A DNA stretch of 64,000 bases from Limivicinus sp963617275 (GTDB lineage: Bacteria; Bacillota; Clostridia; Oscillospirales; Oscillospiraceae): assembly GCA_963617275.1 (NCBI GenBank), contig CAVENX010000032.1, positions 1 to 64,000 on the forward strand, read 5' to 3'. Numbering within the stretch: position 1 is the first letter of the stretch; every line of letters begins with the position of its first letter. Below the pieces are notes generated by a model. It did not search any database. It saw only the letters and a program-made list of their open reading frames with translations, and was not told the DNA's origin. Of the stretch, positions 43,428 through 52,795 are shown in pieces. The position numbers were made by a program, and so were the translations under genes.

Positions 43428-43922
43428 ATGGTAAGGGAAATTCTGAAGCTGGGAAACCCTGTGCTGTATGAAAAGAGTGCAAAAGTGAACGAAAACGACC
43501 TTGTGCTGCTCAGCGATTGGGTCGGCGATCTGCGCGATACGCTTCTTGATTACAGGAAGACCTACGGTGCGGGCAGAGCCATCGCCGCGCCTCAGATAGG
43601 GCTGCAAAAAAGGCTTATATATATGCTCACCGACAAAGAATACGTATTTATAAATCCCGTGATCACCTTCCCCGACAAAGAGTCTTACGAGGTCATGGAC
43701 GACTGCATGTCATTTCCGGGGCTGTGCGTCAGGCTCAAGCGTCGAAAAAGGATCGTGATATCCTACCTCGACGGCGATATGCAGCCGAGGCGGATGCAGC
43801 TTGAGGGCGATTATGCCGAGCTTTTGCAGCATGAATGTGATCATCTTGACGGGATACTTGCGACAATGCGGGCAATTGATGAAAAATCGTTCTATATGAT
43901 GCAGATGAAAAGAGACTTTTAG
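43428..43922 (+). CDS. Peptide deformylase family protein, divergent motifs
   Basis: 164 residues. Motif III is intact (QHECDHLDG, metal His-His and catalytic Glu). Motif I reads GRAIAAPQIG where the family has GxGxAAxQ. Motif II reads DDCMSFPG where the family has EGCLS; the metal Cys is kept but the Glu-Gly before it is Asp-Asp. Canonical enzymes remove the formyl group from new proteins. The changes sit next to the active site, so either a normal but variant deformylase or another amide hydrolase is possible. It heads an operon with iorAB. Confidence 0.82.
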   Translation: MVREILKLGNPVLYEKSAKVNENDLVLLSDWVGDLRDTLLDYRKTYGAGRAIAAPQIGLQKRLIYMLTDKEYVFINPVITFPDKESYEVMDDCMSFPGLCVRLKRRKRIVISYLDGDMQPRRMQLEGDYAELLQHECDHLDGILATMRAIDEKSFYMMQMKRDF

Positions 43923-43957
43923 TCTGTGCACAATACGATGAAAGAAGGAATTGGAAA

Positions 43958-45706
43958 ATGAAATTGCTGATGAGCGGCAATGAGGCCGTCGCGCTGGGCG
44001 CTTACGAGGCAGGCATAAAGGTCTGCTCCGCGTACCCCGGCACTCCAAGCACAGAGATTTTTGAAAATCTTCCGAAATACAGAGACGCGCTCTATTGCGA
44101 ATGGGCGCCCAACGAAAAGGTCGCAACCGAGGTCGCATACGGCGCAAGTATTGCGGGTGTACGCTCTCTCACGGCAATGAAGCACGTCGGAATGAACGTC
44201 GCCGCAGATCCGATATTCACCGCCGCTTACAGCGGAGTCGGAGGCGGCTTTGTCATTGTCGTCGCCGACGATCCCAGCCTCCATTCCTCTCAGAACGAAC
44301 AGGACAACCGCTGGTATGCGAAGCACGCAAAGATTGCCATGGTCGAGCCGTCCGATTCTCAGGAATGTAAGGATTTCGTAAAATACGCCTGTGAAATCTC
44401 CGAAAGGTTTGATATGCCGGTGATGCTGCGTACCGTAACGCGCATCGCCCACTCGAAAAGCCTCGTCGAACCTGGCGTACACAGCGAGATCGCGCCTATA
44501 CCCTATCAGCGCAACGGTGCCAAATATATCTGCAATCCTGGCAATTCCTACCGCAGCCGCGCAAAGCTTGAAAAGAACCTTGCGGAGCTTGAAAAATACG
44601 CAAACAACTGCCCGCTCAACGTCGCCGAGATGAACGGAGGCAAAGTCGGCGTTATCGCCGCAAGCGCCGCGTACCTCTACGCAAAGGAGGTCTTTCCCGA
44701 GGATACTTCATTCCTGAAGCTTGGTCTTACCTATCCCATGCCTATGGAGCTGATACGCTCCTTTGCCTCGAAGGTCAAAAAGCTCTATGTGGTGGAAGAG
44801 CTTGACGGGTATATGGAAGAGCAGATAAAAGCCGCGGGAATAGACTGCATCGGTAAGGAGCTTGTGCCCGCCATGTATGAGCTTAATCCCCAGATCCTGC
44901 GCGAAGCGATTTTCGGCGAAAAGGCGGAGAGCGTTGACGTCGGCGTCAAAGCTGTTTCCCGCCCGCCCGCACTCTGCCCCGGCTGCCCGCACAGAGGCTT
45001 CTTCTACTGCATCGGCAAGCGCAAAGGCTGTGTTGTCACGGGCGATATCGGCTGCTACACACTCGGCGGTTCCGCCCCGCTCAACGCCGTTGACACGGTC
45101 ATATGCATGGGCGGTGGATTCAGCGTCGGTGCAGGCATGGCAAAAGCCTTCAAGGCGTCCGGCATAAAAAAGACCGTTTTCGGCGTTGTGGGCGATTCGA
45201 CATTTTTCCACAGTGGGATGACAGGCGCGGCTGAAATAATCTATAACGATGCCGATATGATCCCCGTTGTGCTCGACAATCACATCACCGGCATGACCGG
45301 GCATCAGGATAACCCGGGCAGCGGCTTCAATCTCATGGGTGAGATGGCCGCAGCGCTCAGAATAGAAGATATCCTCCGTGCCTGCGGGTATGAAAACATC
45401 ATAATAGTCGATCCGCAGGATCTGAAAGCCATGGACAAAGCAATCGATGACGCCATAGCAAGCGCCAAACGCACCGCCATGGTGGTGCGTCGTCCCTGCC
45501 TGCTGATAAAACGCGAAAAATTTCAAAAGCGGCTGTGCGCTGCGGACAGTGCGAAATGCATAGGCTGCAAAAAGTGCCTCAGCGTCGGCTGCCCCGCCAT
45601 AATGGTAAAAGACAGAAAATCCTGCATAGACGCATCTCTGTGCGTGGGCTGCACGGTATGCGCTCAGGTCTGCCCCGTCGGCGCGATAGCGCGTAAGGAG
45701 GATTAA
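43958..45706 (+). CDS. iorA: Indolepyruvate ferredoxin oxidoreductase, alpha subunit
   Basis: 582 residues. N-terminal pyrimidine domain (SGNEAVALGAYEAGIKVCSAYPGTPSTEI in part: AYPGTPSTEI), the thiamine-diphosphate domain with GDIGCYTLG and GDSTFFHSGMTG, and a C-terminal ferredoxin domain with two Cys clusters (CIGCKKC...CP and CVGCTVCAQVCP). It oxidatively decarboxylates aryl pyruvates from aromatic amino acids to aryl-acetyl-CoA with reduction of ferredoxin. iorB follows four bases later. Confidence 0.95.
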   Translation: MKLLMSGNEAVALGAYEAGIKVCSAYPGTPSTEIFENLPKYRDALYCEWAPNEKVATEVAYGASIAGVRSLTAMKHVGMNVAADPIFTAAYSGVGGGFVIVVADDPSLHSSQNEQDNRWYAKHAKIAMVEPSDSQECKDFVKYACEISERFDMPVMLRTVTRIAHSKSLVEPGVHSEIAPIPYQRNGAKYICNPGNSYRSRAKLEKNLAELEKYANNCPLNVAEMNGGKVGVIAASAAYLYAKEVFPEDTSFLKLGLTYPMPMELIRSFASKVKKLYVVEELDGYMEEQIKAAGIDCIGKELVPAMYELNPQILREAIFGEKAESVDVGVKAVSRPPALCPGCPHRGFFYCIGKRKGCVVTGDIGCYTLGGSAPLNAVDTVICMGGGFSVGAGMAKAFKASGIKKTVFGVVGDSTFFHSGMTGAAEIIYNDADMIPVVLDNHITGMTGHQDNPGSGFNLMGEMAAALRIEDILRACGYENIIIVDPQDLKAMDKAIDDAIASAKRTAMVVRRPCLLIKREKFQKRLCAADSAKCIGCKKCLSVGCPAIMVKDRKSCIDASLCVGCTVCAQVCPVGAIARKED

Positions 45707-45709
45707 GCA

Positions 45710-46282
45710 ATGGAAACAAAATCTGTTATTCTGGTCGGCGTAGGCGGTCAGGGCGCGATCCTCACCGCAAAGGTGCTTGTCAACGGACTCATGAAGGCCG
45801 GATACGACGTCAAAATGAGCGAAGTCCACGGCATGTCGCAGCGCGGCGGCAGCGTCTCGACACAGGTCCGTTTCGGCGATAAGGTATATTCCCCGCTCAT
45901 AGGCACAGGCGCGGCCGACGTTATGGTCGCCTTTGAAAAGATGGAAGCGGTAAGATACTCCGGATTTCTTAAAAAAGACGGCGTGGCAGTGATCAATGAT
46001 TATGAAATGGCATCAGCCACCACGGCCGCCGGTCTTGCGCAATATCCCGAGGGCTGTCTGGAGGCAATGGAGAAGAATTTCAGATGCTTCTCTCTCCGTG
46101 CCGGCGATATTGCAAAGCAGCTCGGCAGTGAAAAGTGCATGAACATCGTTTTGTTCGGTGCGCTCATAAAGGTACTGGAGCTTCCGCATATTGACTGGGA
46201 AGAAGTTATCCGCACGACCGTCCCGGAAAAGTTCGCAGAGCTGAATGTTGCCGCGTACCGTGCGGGATATAACGCGATATAA
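45710..46282 (+). CDS. iorB: Indolepyruvate ferredoxin oxidoreductase, beta subunit
   Basis: 190 residues, the gamma-domain homologue of pyruvate oxidoreductases: GVGGQGAILTAKVL at the N-terminus and VHGMSQRGGSVSTQVRFG. It completes the IorAB enzyme. Ribosome site aaggagg within the end of iorA. Confidence 0.95.
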   Translation: METKSVILVGVGGQGAILTAKVLVNGLMKAGYDVKMSEVHGMSQRGGSVSTQVRFGDKVYSPLIGTGAADVMVAFEKMEAVRYSGFLKKDGVAVINDYEMASATTAAGLAQYPEGCLEAMEKNFRCFSLRAGDIAKQLGSEKCMNIVLFGALIKVLELPHIDWEEVIRTTVPEKFAELNVAAYRAGYNAI

Positions 46283-46289
46283 CCAGAAA

Positions 46290-46330
46290 AACTCTCTGCA
46301 AAGCCTCTTGGCAGTGCAGAGAGTTTTCTT
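46290..46330 (+). terminator. Terminator after iorB
   Basis: Stem AACTCTCTGCA (46290-46300) / TGCAGAGAGTT (46315-46325) followed by T-rich sequence. Confidence 0.85.
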
Positions 46331-46368
46331 GTATGAATTTATTTACAAGTCTACGGATAGCTGTGGTA

Positions 46369-46872
46369 TCAGAAGCTCATCAGCGGCGCAGAGCCGTCGT
46401 CATTCATTTTCGTAATGGACTTTATGACTGCCTGATAGCTATAGCTGTCGTTTACGTGTACGGTTATAGTATCGCCCACCTTTTTGCCCAGAACACTCTG
46501 CCCGAAGGGCGACTCCCTGCTTATAAGCCCCATCCGCGGGTCACAGCGCACTGTCGTCACCACCTGGATAGTCTCATACTCATCGTCCTCCGGCATATAG
46601 ATCTCCACCTTATCAAAAAGGCCGACCTCATCGTCTCCCGACCGGTCGTCAATGATCTTTGCGGTCTTTATCATGCCCTCAAGGTAACGTATGCGGCTGC
46701 GGTTTTTGTTCTGCGCCTGCTTCGCCGCCTTATACTCAAAATTCTCGCTCAAATCACCGAAAGCGCGGGTACGCTTTACCTCCTCGATAAGCCCCGGCAT
46801 AAGCTCAAGCCTGCGGTAATCAAGCTCCTCCTGCATTTTTTTGATGTCCTGTCTCGTAAGTTCGTCGTTCAT
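46369..46872 (-). CDS. greA: GreA/GreB-family transcription elongation factor
   Basis: 167 residues. N-terminal coiled coil with ARAFGDLSENFEYKAAK-type tip (here TRAFGDLSENFEYKAAK; acidic DLSEN tip reaches the polymerase active site), and a C-terminal FKBP-like domain with SPFGQSVLGKKVGDTI. It stimulates transcript cleavage by backtracked polymerase. This may be a second GreA: the N-terminus is longer than usual. Its start overlaps the stop region of the upstream hypothetical gene. Confidence 0.9.
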   Translation of the reverse strand: MNDELTRQDIKKMQEELDYRRLELMPGLIEEVKRTRAFGDLSENFEYKAAKQAQNKNRSRIRYLEGMIKTAKIIDDRSGDDEVGLFDKVEIYMPEDDEYETIQVVTTVRCDPRMGLISRESPFGQSVLGKKVGDTITVHVNDSYSYQAVIKSITKMNDDGSAPLMSF

Positions 46873-46880
46873 TTCACGCC

Positions 46881-47291
46881 TCAATCAATATCAACATTCA
46901 CGGTATCAAGACCGTTTTTTTCGAATTCGTCAAGATAGCTGTCCATACGCTCGGTAAGCTCATCAAAGTTTTCCGGGTCTCTGTCCTCAAGCCCCAGATC
47001 ACGCCGCGCAAGCTCCTCCGCAAGAATATTATAGAACACCGCATCCTCATAGTCGGCTATCGCCTCGTGTATCCCGCCGTCTTCATACGCCCTCGACGGG
47101 AAAATGTGCCCCTGCCACAGCTGCACAAGCGAACGCATACCGTTTGCCGGGCAAAGAGCAAAAAGCTTTTCCTGGATTTTGTCATAATCCTCAAACCTGT
47201 CGTTCCCTCTGGTGGAGTTCAGTATCCAATTTCCTATATATACCATGTCAAGCAGCCGTCTGAATTCCTTATCAGTCAACTCGATGTTCAT
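46881..47291 (-). CDS. Conserved hypothetical protein upstream of greA
   Basis: 136 residues, acidic, no signal peptide or membrane segment. I do not recognise the family. It opens MNIELTDKEFRRLLDMVYIG and contains an ILNSTRGNDRFEDY segment; the rest is predicted mostly helical. It ends eight bases before the greA start on the same strand, so the two are likely co-transcribed and a transcription- or RNA-related role is possible but unproven. Confidence 0.75.
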   Translation of the reverse strand: MNIELTDKEFRRLLDMVYIGNWILNSTRGNDRFEDYDKIQEKLFALCPANGMRSLVQLWQGHIFPSRAYEDGGIHEAIADYEDAVFYNILAEELARRDLGLEDRDPENFDELTERMDSYLDEFEKNGLDTVNVDID

Positions 47292-47484
47292 ACAATCGCC
47301 TCCCCGGTTTCACCTGACGGACGCCGCGGACATTCCCGCTGCGCCGTCCTTATTTTATTATAGCACTTTGCAATATGAAATTCCACACATGAAGCCATAC
47401 AAATTTTACTTGTAATAGGAATATAATTGAGTTAGAATGTTATAGTCAGACTTTTTTGTATAGAAGCTTATGAAGGAGCTTATG

Positions 47485-48300
47485 ATGGATCCCAGAGCAA
47501 TAGGCGTTTTTGATTCCGGTCTCGGCGGTCTTACAGCCGTTATGGCTTTGAGAAAGCTGCTCCCGGATGAAAATATAATATATTTCGGAGATACCGCCCG
47601 TATGCCATACGGCGTAAAAACCGTCCCGGCACTGCGGAAAATCACCCGGCAGGATCTTGAGCTTGTCGCCTCTTACGGTGTAAAGGCGATTATCGCCGCC
47701 TGCGGTACCGTTTCAAGCACCGCGCCGGATATACTCGAAAGCTTCCGCATCCCGGTTTTCAACGTGGTTGACGCTCCGGTCAGAAAAATCGCAGGTATCA
47801 CGGGCAGTGCGCCCGTCGGCGTTATCGCCACGGAGGCAAGCATCATAAGCGGCGCTTTCGCGGGCAGAATATCGGCTCTGTGTCCGGGACGTGAAATAAT
47901 CGCCCTGCCATGTCAGGATTTTGTGCGCATAATTGAGGACGGGCATACCGCCCCGTCGGATGCGCTCGTGCGCGAATGTGTCGGGAAATGTCTGCTTCCG
48001 CTCAAAGGGAAGGGGCTTGCGGCACTGCTGCTCGGGTGTACGCATTTCGGCTTTATTTCCGAAGCCATAAGCGCATATCTCGGCACGGAGGTCAGACTTA
48101 TAAGCGCATCCGCCTGCGCGGCGGAGGACGCTTGTGAATATCTGAAAAAATTTTCTATCACGGGCGGCAGCGGTGAAACCACATTCATAACGAGCGGTGA
48201 CAGAGAACGGTTCATTTCGCTTTCTTCCCGGCTGCTCAGATACGATACCTCCCCGTATACGGCACACATTGAAACAGCGGAGGTCGATAAGGAACTATGA
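47485..48300 (+). CDS. murI: Glutamate racemase
   Basis: 271 residues from ATG 47485; GGAG at 47475-47478 gives better spacing to it than to the adjacent ATG 47482 or ATG 47470. N-terminal IGVFDSGLGGLTAVMAL, YFGDTARMPYG, and the two catalytic Cys: Cys73 (AACGTVSS) and Cys185 (LLGCTHF). The residue after Cys73 is Gly where ACNT is usual. It supplies D-glutamate for peptidoglycan. Its last codon overlaps the next ATG (ATGA). Confidence 0.92.
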   Translation: MDPRAIGVFDSGLGGLTAVMALRKLLPDENIIYFGDTARMPYGVKTVPALRKITRQDLELVASYGVKAIIAACGTVSSTAPDILESFRIPVFNVVDAPVRKIAGITGSAPVGVIATEASIISGAFAGRISALCPGREIIALPCQDFVRIIEDGHTAPSDALVRECVGKCLLPLKGKGLAALLLGCTHFGFISEAISAYLGTEVRLISASACAAEDACEYLKKFSITGGSGETTFITSGDRERFISLSSRLLRYDTSPYTAHIETAEVDKEL

Positions 48301-48725
48301 AAGACGTAATTATTTCCATGCACAGCATCCACGGCTACGATCAGGATGATCGCCAGGTCGTTGATTTTACCACAGACGGCTACTATTTCAAAGAGGGAGA
48401 CGCCTCCTGCTTTTCATATCTTGAAAGCGATGTAACAGGGCTTGAGGGGACGCGAACAAGCGTTATCGTTATGCCCGATCACGTCGTGGTTGACCGCGAC
48501 GGATATATAACAAGCCGCGTGGTTTTCAGAGAGGGGGAGAAAAACTCCTTTCCCTACGACACTCCTTACGGAACGGCGACTTTGGGCATAAAAACCAGAC
48601 GCATCAGGCAGAGCTTTGACGAAAACGGCGGTGAGCTTGAGGTGGATTATGTGGTCGATATGGAGCACGCGCTTGTTGCAAAAAATAAAATTCAGCTGAG
48701 CATAAGAGAACAAAGAGGAGTATGA
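48297..48725 (+). CDS. DUF1934 family beta-barrel protein (YwiB-like)
   Basis: 142 residues, beta-rich with no signal peptide; opens VIISMHSIHGYDQDDRQVV and has the family-typical GTATLGIKTRRIRQSFDENGGELEVDY (piece: GTATLGIKT). Function unknown, lipocalin-like by family. Coupled to murI by four-base overlap and followed three bases later by argS, the same order as ywiB-argS in Bacillus. Confidence 0.88.
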   Translation: MKDVIISMHSIHGYDQDDRQVVDFTTDGYYFKEGDASCFSYLESDVTGLEGTRTSVIVMPDHVVVDRDGYITSRVVFREGEKNSFPYDTPYGTATLGIKTRRIRQSFDENGGELEVDYVVDMEHALVAKNKIQLSIREQRGV

Positions 48726-48728
48726 AAA

Positions 48729-50492
48729 ATGGCCAACCTTATCCAGAAAGCTAAAGACAGCATAAACGATATCATTTCCGCCGCCTGCGCAAAGGCCGCG
48801 GAAGCCGGACAGTTCCCAGAGGGCATCACGCTCTCCGGAAGCGTCGAAATACCAAAGGACACGGCAAACGGTGATTATGCCGCAAACCACGCCATGACCG
48901 GCGCACGTGCACTTCGCATGGCTCCGCGCAAGATTGCCGAAATACTCATCACCAACATGGATCTTGGGGGAACATGGTTTTCCTCCGTTGAAGCGGCAGG
49001 CCCCGGCTTTATCAACTTCCGCCTTTCCGACGACTGGTACGGCGATGTGCTCAAGGCGGTTTCCGGAGAGGGTGCGGATTACGGACGTGTTGATATCGGC
49101 AAGGGCAAAAAAGCAATGGTCGAGTTCGTGTCGGCAAATCCGACAGGGCCGATGCACATGGGCAATGCCCGCGGCGGCGTGCTTGGCGATGCACTGGCAA
49201 GCGTACTGGACAGAGCCGGATATGACGTATGGCGCGAGTTCTATGTAAACGACGCCGGCAACCAGATAGAGAAGTTTGCTTCCTCCATCGATGCGCGCTA
49301 CCGGCAGCTGCTTGAAGGCAAAATAGATATGAGCGACGAGGAATACGGCAAGTTTCCCGAGGACGGTTACCACGGCGACGATATAAAGGAGCTTGCAAAG
49401 GCTTTCCGCGCCGAATACGGCGATGATTTCGGCGAAAAGGATATTGCCGAACGCCATACGGTCATGGCGCGTTTCGGGCTTGACCGTAACATCCCCAAAA
49501 TGCAGGCCGATCTGCGCCGCTACGGCATTGAGTACGATAAATGGTTTTTTGAATCCACCCTGCACGAAAGCGGCTATGTCGTTGACACCGTGGACGAGCT
49601 TGCAAAGCGCGGCTATACCTATGAAAAGGACGGCGCACTCTGGCTCAGAACCTCGGAGATACTTTCCGCAAAGCTTCGTGAAGCAGGCAAAAAGCAGGAG
49701 GAAATAGACAAGCTTGAACTTAAGGACGATGTTCTTCGCCGGGCCAACGGTTTTTATACCTATTTTGCCGCCGACATCGCCTATCACCGCAACAAACTTG
49801 AAAAGAGAGGCTTCGACTGGGCGATAAACGTCTGGGGCGCCGACCATCACGGCCATGTGGCGAGACTTAAGGGTGCGCTTGACGCGCTTGGTCTTGACGG
49901 AGAAAACCGCCTCGATATCGTGCTGATGCAGCTTGTCAAGCTCATGAGCAATGGTCAGGAAGTGAGAATGTCCAAGCGTACAGGCAAGGCAATCTCCCTT
50001 ACGGATCTTCTTGATGAAATTCCGGTGGACGCGGCGCGTTATTTCTTCAACACCCGCCCCGAATCCCCCGTTGTGTTCGATCTTGAGCTTGCAAAGCGTC
50101 AGGACAGCGAAAACCCCGTATACTATGTGCAGTACGCCCACGCAAGGATATGCTCCCTCGTTTCCATGCTCAGAGAAGAGGGGCACGCCGTTCCAGCCGT
50201 TTCCGACGTCAATTGGGCGCTGCTCACGGACGAGAGCGAAAAAGAGCTTATCAAGCAGCTTGCCGCACTGCCGGAGGAGATCGCCCTTGCCGCACGCGAT
50301 ATCGACCCAAGCCGCATCAACAAGTACGTGACAGAGCTTGCGGCCCGTTTCCACCGCTTCTACAACTCCTGCCGTATCAAGGGAGCCGAGGAAGATCTGC
50401 TTTCCGCACGCCTCCTGCTCGCCGACTGTGTGCGCAGCGTTATCGCAATATCCCTCGGCATCATCGGCGTATCCGCACCGGAGAAGATGTAA
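48729..50492 (+). CDS. argS: Arginyl-tRNA synthetase
   Basis: 587 residues. N-terminal arginyl additional domain, the HIGH-type HMGN at 143-146 inside SANPTGPMHMGNARGG, the KMSK-region variant RMSKRTGKAISL near 418, and a helical anticodon-binding domain starting about 460 with the DALR-type YAHARICS. It charges tRNA-Arg. Last gene of murI-DUF1934-argS; a stem follows. Confidence 0.97.
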   Translation: MANLIQKAKDSINDIISAACAKAAEAGQFPEGITLSGSVEIPKDTANGDYAANHAMTGARALRMAPRKIAEILITNMDLGGTWFSSVEAAGPGFINFRLSDDWYGDVLKAVSGEGADYGRVDIGKGKKAMVEFVSANPTGPMHMGNARGGVLGDALASVLDRAGYDVWREFYVNDAGNQIEKFASSIDARYRQLLEGKIDMSDEEYGKFPEDGYHGDDIKELAKAFRAEYGDDFGEKDIAERHTVMARFGLDRNIPKMQADLRRYGIEYDKWFFESTLHESGYVVDTVDELAKRGYTYEKDGALWLRTSEILSAKLREAGKKQEEIDKLELKDDVLRRANGFYTYFAADIAYHRNKLEKRGFDWAINVWGADHHGHVARLKGALDALGLDGENRLDIVLMQLVKLMSNGQEVRMSKRTGKAISLTDLLDEIPVDAARYFFNTRPESPVVFDLELAKRQDSENPVYYVQYAHARICSLVSMLREEGHAVPAVSDVNWALLTDESEKELIKQLAALPEEIALAARDIDPSRINKYVTELAARFHRFYNSCRIKGAEEDLLSARLLLADCVRSVIAISLGIIGVSAPEKM

Positions 50493-50510
50493 TTAAAATT
50501 TCCAGACAAT

Positions 50511-50540
50511 AATGACAGCGCGATAAACTGCGCTGTCATT
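50511..50540 (+). terminator. Terminator after argS
   Basis: Perfect 11-bp stem AATGACAGCGC (50511-50521) / GCGCTGTCATT (50530-50540) with A/T-rich flanks. Confidence 0.75.
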
Positions 50541-50589
50541 ATATAAAGCGGCCGCGTCTGTGAGCTGACAGCGGCCATAAGGATGAAAA

Positions 50590-52323
50590 ATGATAGAAGC
50601 AACTAATTTGAGCTATTCCCTGCCGGAAAGGTATCTTTTCCGCGGCGCTTCATTTACAATTGAAAACGGCAGTCATACGGTACTCATAGGCTGCAACGGT
50701 GCAGGCAAAACCACGCTTATAGATCTGCTGCTCCATCCGGACGAATATCTTTTCAAGGGGAAGGTCTCTTTGGATGGTATTCGCCGCGTCGGATATGTCA
50801 ATCAGTTCATTGAGCATGAAAAGGACAGGGAGATAAGCGTCTATGACTATCTCTGCGAGGATTTTGATCGGATGCAGGCGCGCCTTGACAGGCTGTGCGA
50901 GGAATTTGACCATGAGGAAGCCGCAGACGAGTATCAACGGCTTCTGGATGAGTTCACAGCGATCGACGGCTATGACCATGAGATAAACGTCCGCAAAAAG
51001 CTGCGTACCGCCGGACTTGAAGGCATCTCCGACGTCAGGCTTTCCGACATAAGCGGCGGCGAATACAAGCTTGTGCAGATCATCCGCCAGATGCTCCTGC
51101 TGCCTGACATTCTTGTTATGGACGAGCCTGATGTGTTTCTGGATTTTGACAATCTGAAAGGACTTCGTGAGCTTATCAATACCTACCCCGGCACGCTCCT
51201 GACCGCAACGCACAACCGCTACCTTCTCAACCTATGCTTTGACAAGGTATTGCAGATCGAGAACGAAAGTGTTCAGGAGTATGACGGCAGTTTTATTGAT
51301 TTTGGCTTTACCCAGCTCCGGATGAAGATCGCAATGCAGGAAATGTCGATCAAAGAGTCGGATTTTATCGCCTTTGAAGAGTCTGTTGTCGAACGGCTGC
51401 GTGACGACGCTTCAAAGCACCCTGATCTCAAGAAGGGCAAAACGCTCAGAGCACGTGTCTCATATCTTGAACGCTGGAAAGCGCGGCATGTCGGTATGCC
51501 GTATATCGAAGACCGGACGCCTGAGATATCTCTTCCGGAGGTATCGGAGGAGACAGATGCGGAATACGCCGTGAAAGTCACCGATTACGCGGTAAGCTTT
51601 GCTCAGCCGCTTCTTGAAAAAGTTTCGTTCACCGTTCTCCCCGGTGAAAAGGCCGCGCTCGTCGGCAGCAACGGTACCGGCAAAACAACGCTTCTGAGGG
51701 ATATCATGAATCTCTCAAATCCCGCCGTATCCGTCCACCCCGCTATGAAAACGGCCTTTCTTTCGCAGTTCCTCGGAGAAACGCTTGACGAGACGAAAAG
51801 CGTGTGGGATTATGCGCAGTCGCTCGGCTTCGTCAGTGAAAGAGACGCGGCAAGATATCTTGAAAAGTACCGCTTTGACGCGGATATTCTCTGTCACCGT
51901 ATAAGCACGCTCTCGGGCGGCGAAAAAAACCTTTTGCAGCTTGCGGGCATCGCCCTGAGCGGCAGCGGTCTTCTCCTGCTTGACGAGCCGACAAGCCACC
52001 TTGACCTGCGTTCACAGCTGGCGCTTGAAAAAGCGGTAAACGCATATAGGGGCACGGTCATCATGGTCTCGCATGATTTTTACTGCATTGCCGGCTGCAT
52101 GGATTACGTGCTCCTTGCGGAAGATAACACTATACGTAAAATGAGCATCCGCGCCTTCCGCAAAATGATCTATAAGCGGCACTTTGATTCCGGCTATCTT
52201 GAGCTTGAGCAGAAGAAGAAAGAGCTTGAGCTTCAGATAGAAGCTGCTCTAAGGGTGTCCGACTACGCAAGGGCGCAGGCTATCTGCACGGAACTTGAGC
52301 GCGTAACAGACGCATTGAGATAA
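50590..52323 (+). CDS. ABC-F family ATPase (ribosome-associated)
   Basis: 577 residues, two ATPase domains and no membrane segment. Walker A motifs GCNGAGKTT near 34 and GSNGTGKTT near 357; signatures DISGGEYKLVQ and TLSGGEKNLLQ; Walker B VMDEPDVF and LLLDEPTSHLDL. The interdomain linker is charged, about 60 residues. ABC-F proteins act on stalled or antibiotic-bound ribosomes. The first domain has DEPDVFLDF where DEPTNHLD is usual, so the two sites may be unequal. The C-terminal helix pair is Glu/Lys rich. Confidence 0.88.
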   Translation: MIEATNLSYSLPERYLFRGASFTIENGSHTVLIGCNGAGKTTLIDLLLHPDEYLFKGKVSLDGIRRVGYVNQFIEHEKDREISVYDYLCEDFDRMQARLDRLCEEFDHEEAADEYQRLLDEFTAIDGYDHEINVRKKLRTAGLEGISDVRLSDISGGEYKLVQIIRQMLLLPDILVMDEPDVFLDFDNLKGLRELINTYPGTLLTATHNRYLLNLCFDKVLQIENESVQEYDGSFIDFGFTQLRMKIAMQEMSIKESDFIAFEESVVERLRDDASKHPDLKKGKTLRARVSYLERWKARHVGMPYIEDRTPEISLPEVSEETDAEYAVKVTDYAVSFAQPLLEKVSFTVLPGEKAALVGSNGTGKTTLLRDIMNLSNPAVSVHPAMKTAFLSQFLGETLDETKSVWDYAQSLGFVSERDAARYLEKYRFDADILCHRISTLSGGEKNLLQLAGIALSGSGLLLLDEPTSHLDLRSQLALEKAVNAYRGTVIMVSHDFYCIAGCMDYVLLAEDNTIRKMSIRAFRKMIYKRHFDSGYLELEQKKKELELQIEAALRVSDYARAQAICTELERVTDALR

Positions 52324-52337
52324 AAAATACCGCGTTT

Positions 52338-52676
52338 TCATCCGCGGCTTATTCTGATTATTACCGTCGCTTCTTCCGAAACGTTTCCTGCCGCGTCCTT
52401 TACTCGGTAGCCGAAATAGTCTCTGCCGCTGTTACCGTTTTGCGGCGTATAGGTAAAAGTGCCGTCGGCGGTCAGTGTTATTTCCCCTTTTCTCGGCATT
52501 GTGGTGATGAAAAACACGGTGTTTTCATCTGCACGGAGTTTCCCGGCATAGCGCGTATGCCGCTCCACATATATTTCCGCGTTTTCCGCTTTCGGCAGCG
52601 GCGAATCTGAATACGCCGATATGCACAGGACGCAGATCACTGTCAGCGCAAAAATAAGCAGGATCGCTTTTTTCAT
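52338..52676 (-). CDS. Small secreted protein with cadherin/Ig-like (Big_9-type) fold
   Basis: 112 residues. Signal peptide MKKAILLIFALTVICVLCISAYS, then a single beta-sandwich with TLTADGTFTYTPQNGNSGRDYFGYRV (pieces: ADGTFTYTPQNG, GRDYFGYRV), the pattern of bacterial adhesin repeats. One isolated domain, no cell-wall anchor. Role unknown. Convergent with the ABC-F gene. Confidence 0.75.
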   Translation of the reverse strand: MKKAILLIFALTVICVLCISAYSDSPLPKAENAEIYVERHTRYAGKLRADENTVFFITTMPRKGEITLTADGTFTYTPQNGNSGRDYFGYRVKDAAGNVSEEATVIIRISRG

Positions 52677-52795
52677 TTTCCCCTCCGTAGTTTTTTAGGT
52701 TAGTTTTTGCTTTTTCATCCGCAATATTACGGAAAAATTATTGTTCCGATGCGGACGAAATATATTATAAATATGACATTCTGGGAGGATATTTT

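Noticed and set aside
48414..50354. 646-residue minus-strand ORF
   Set aside because: It is antisense to argS and DUF1934, whose motifs are unmistakable; the long open frame follows from codon bias.
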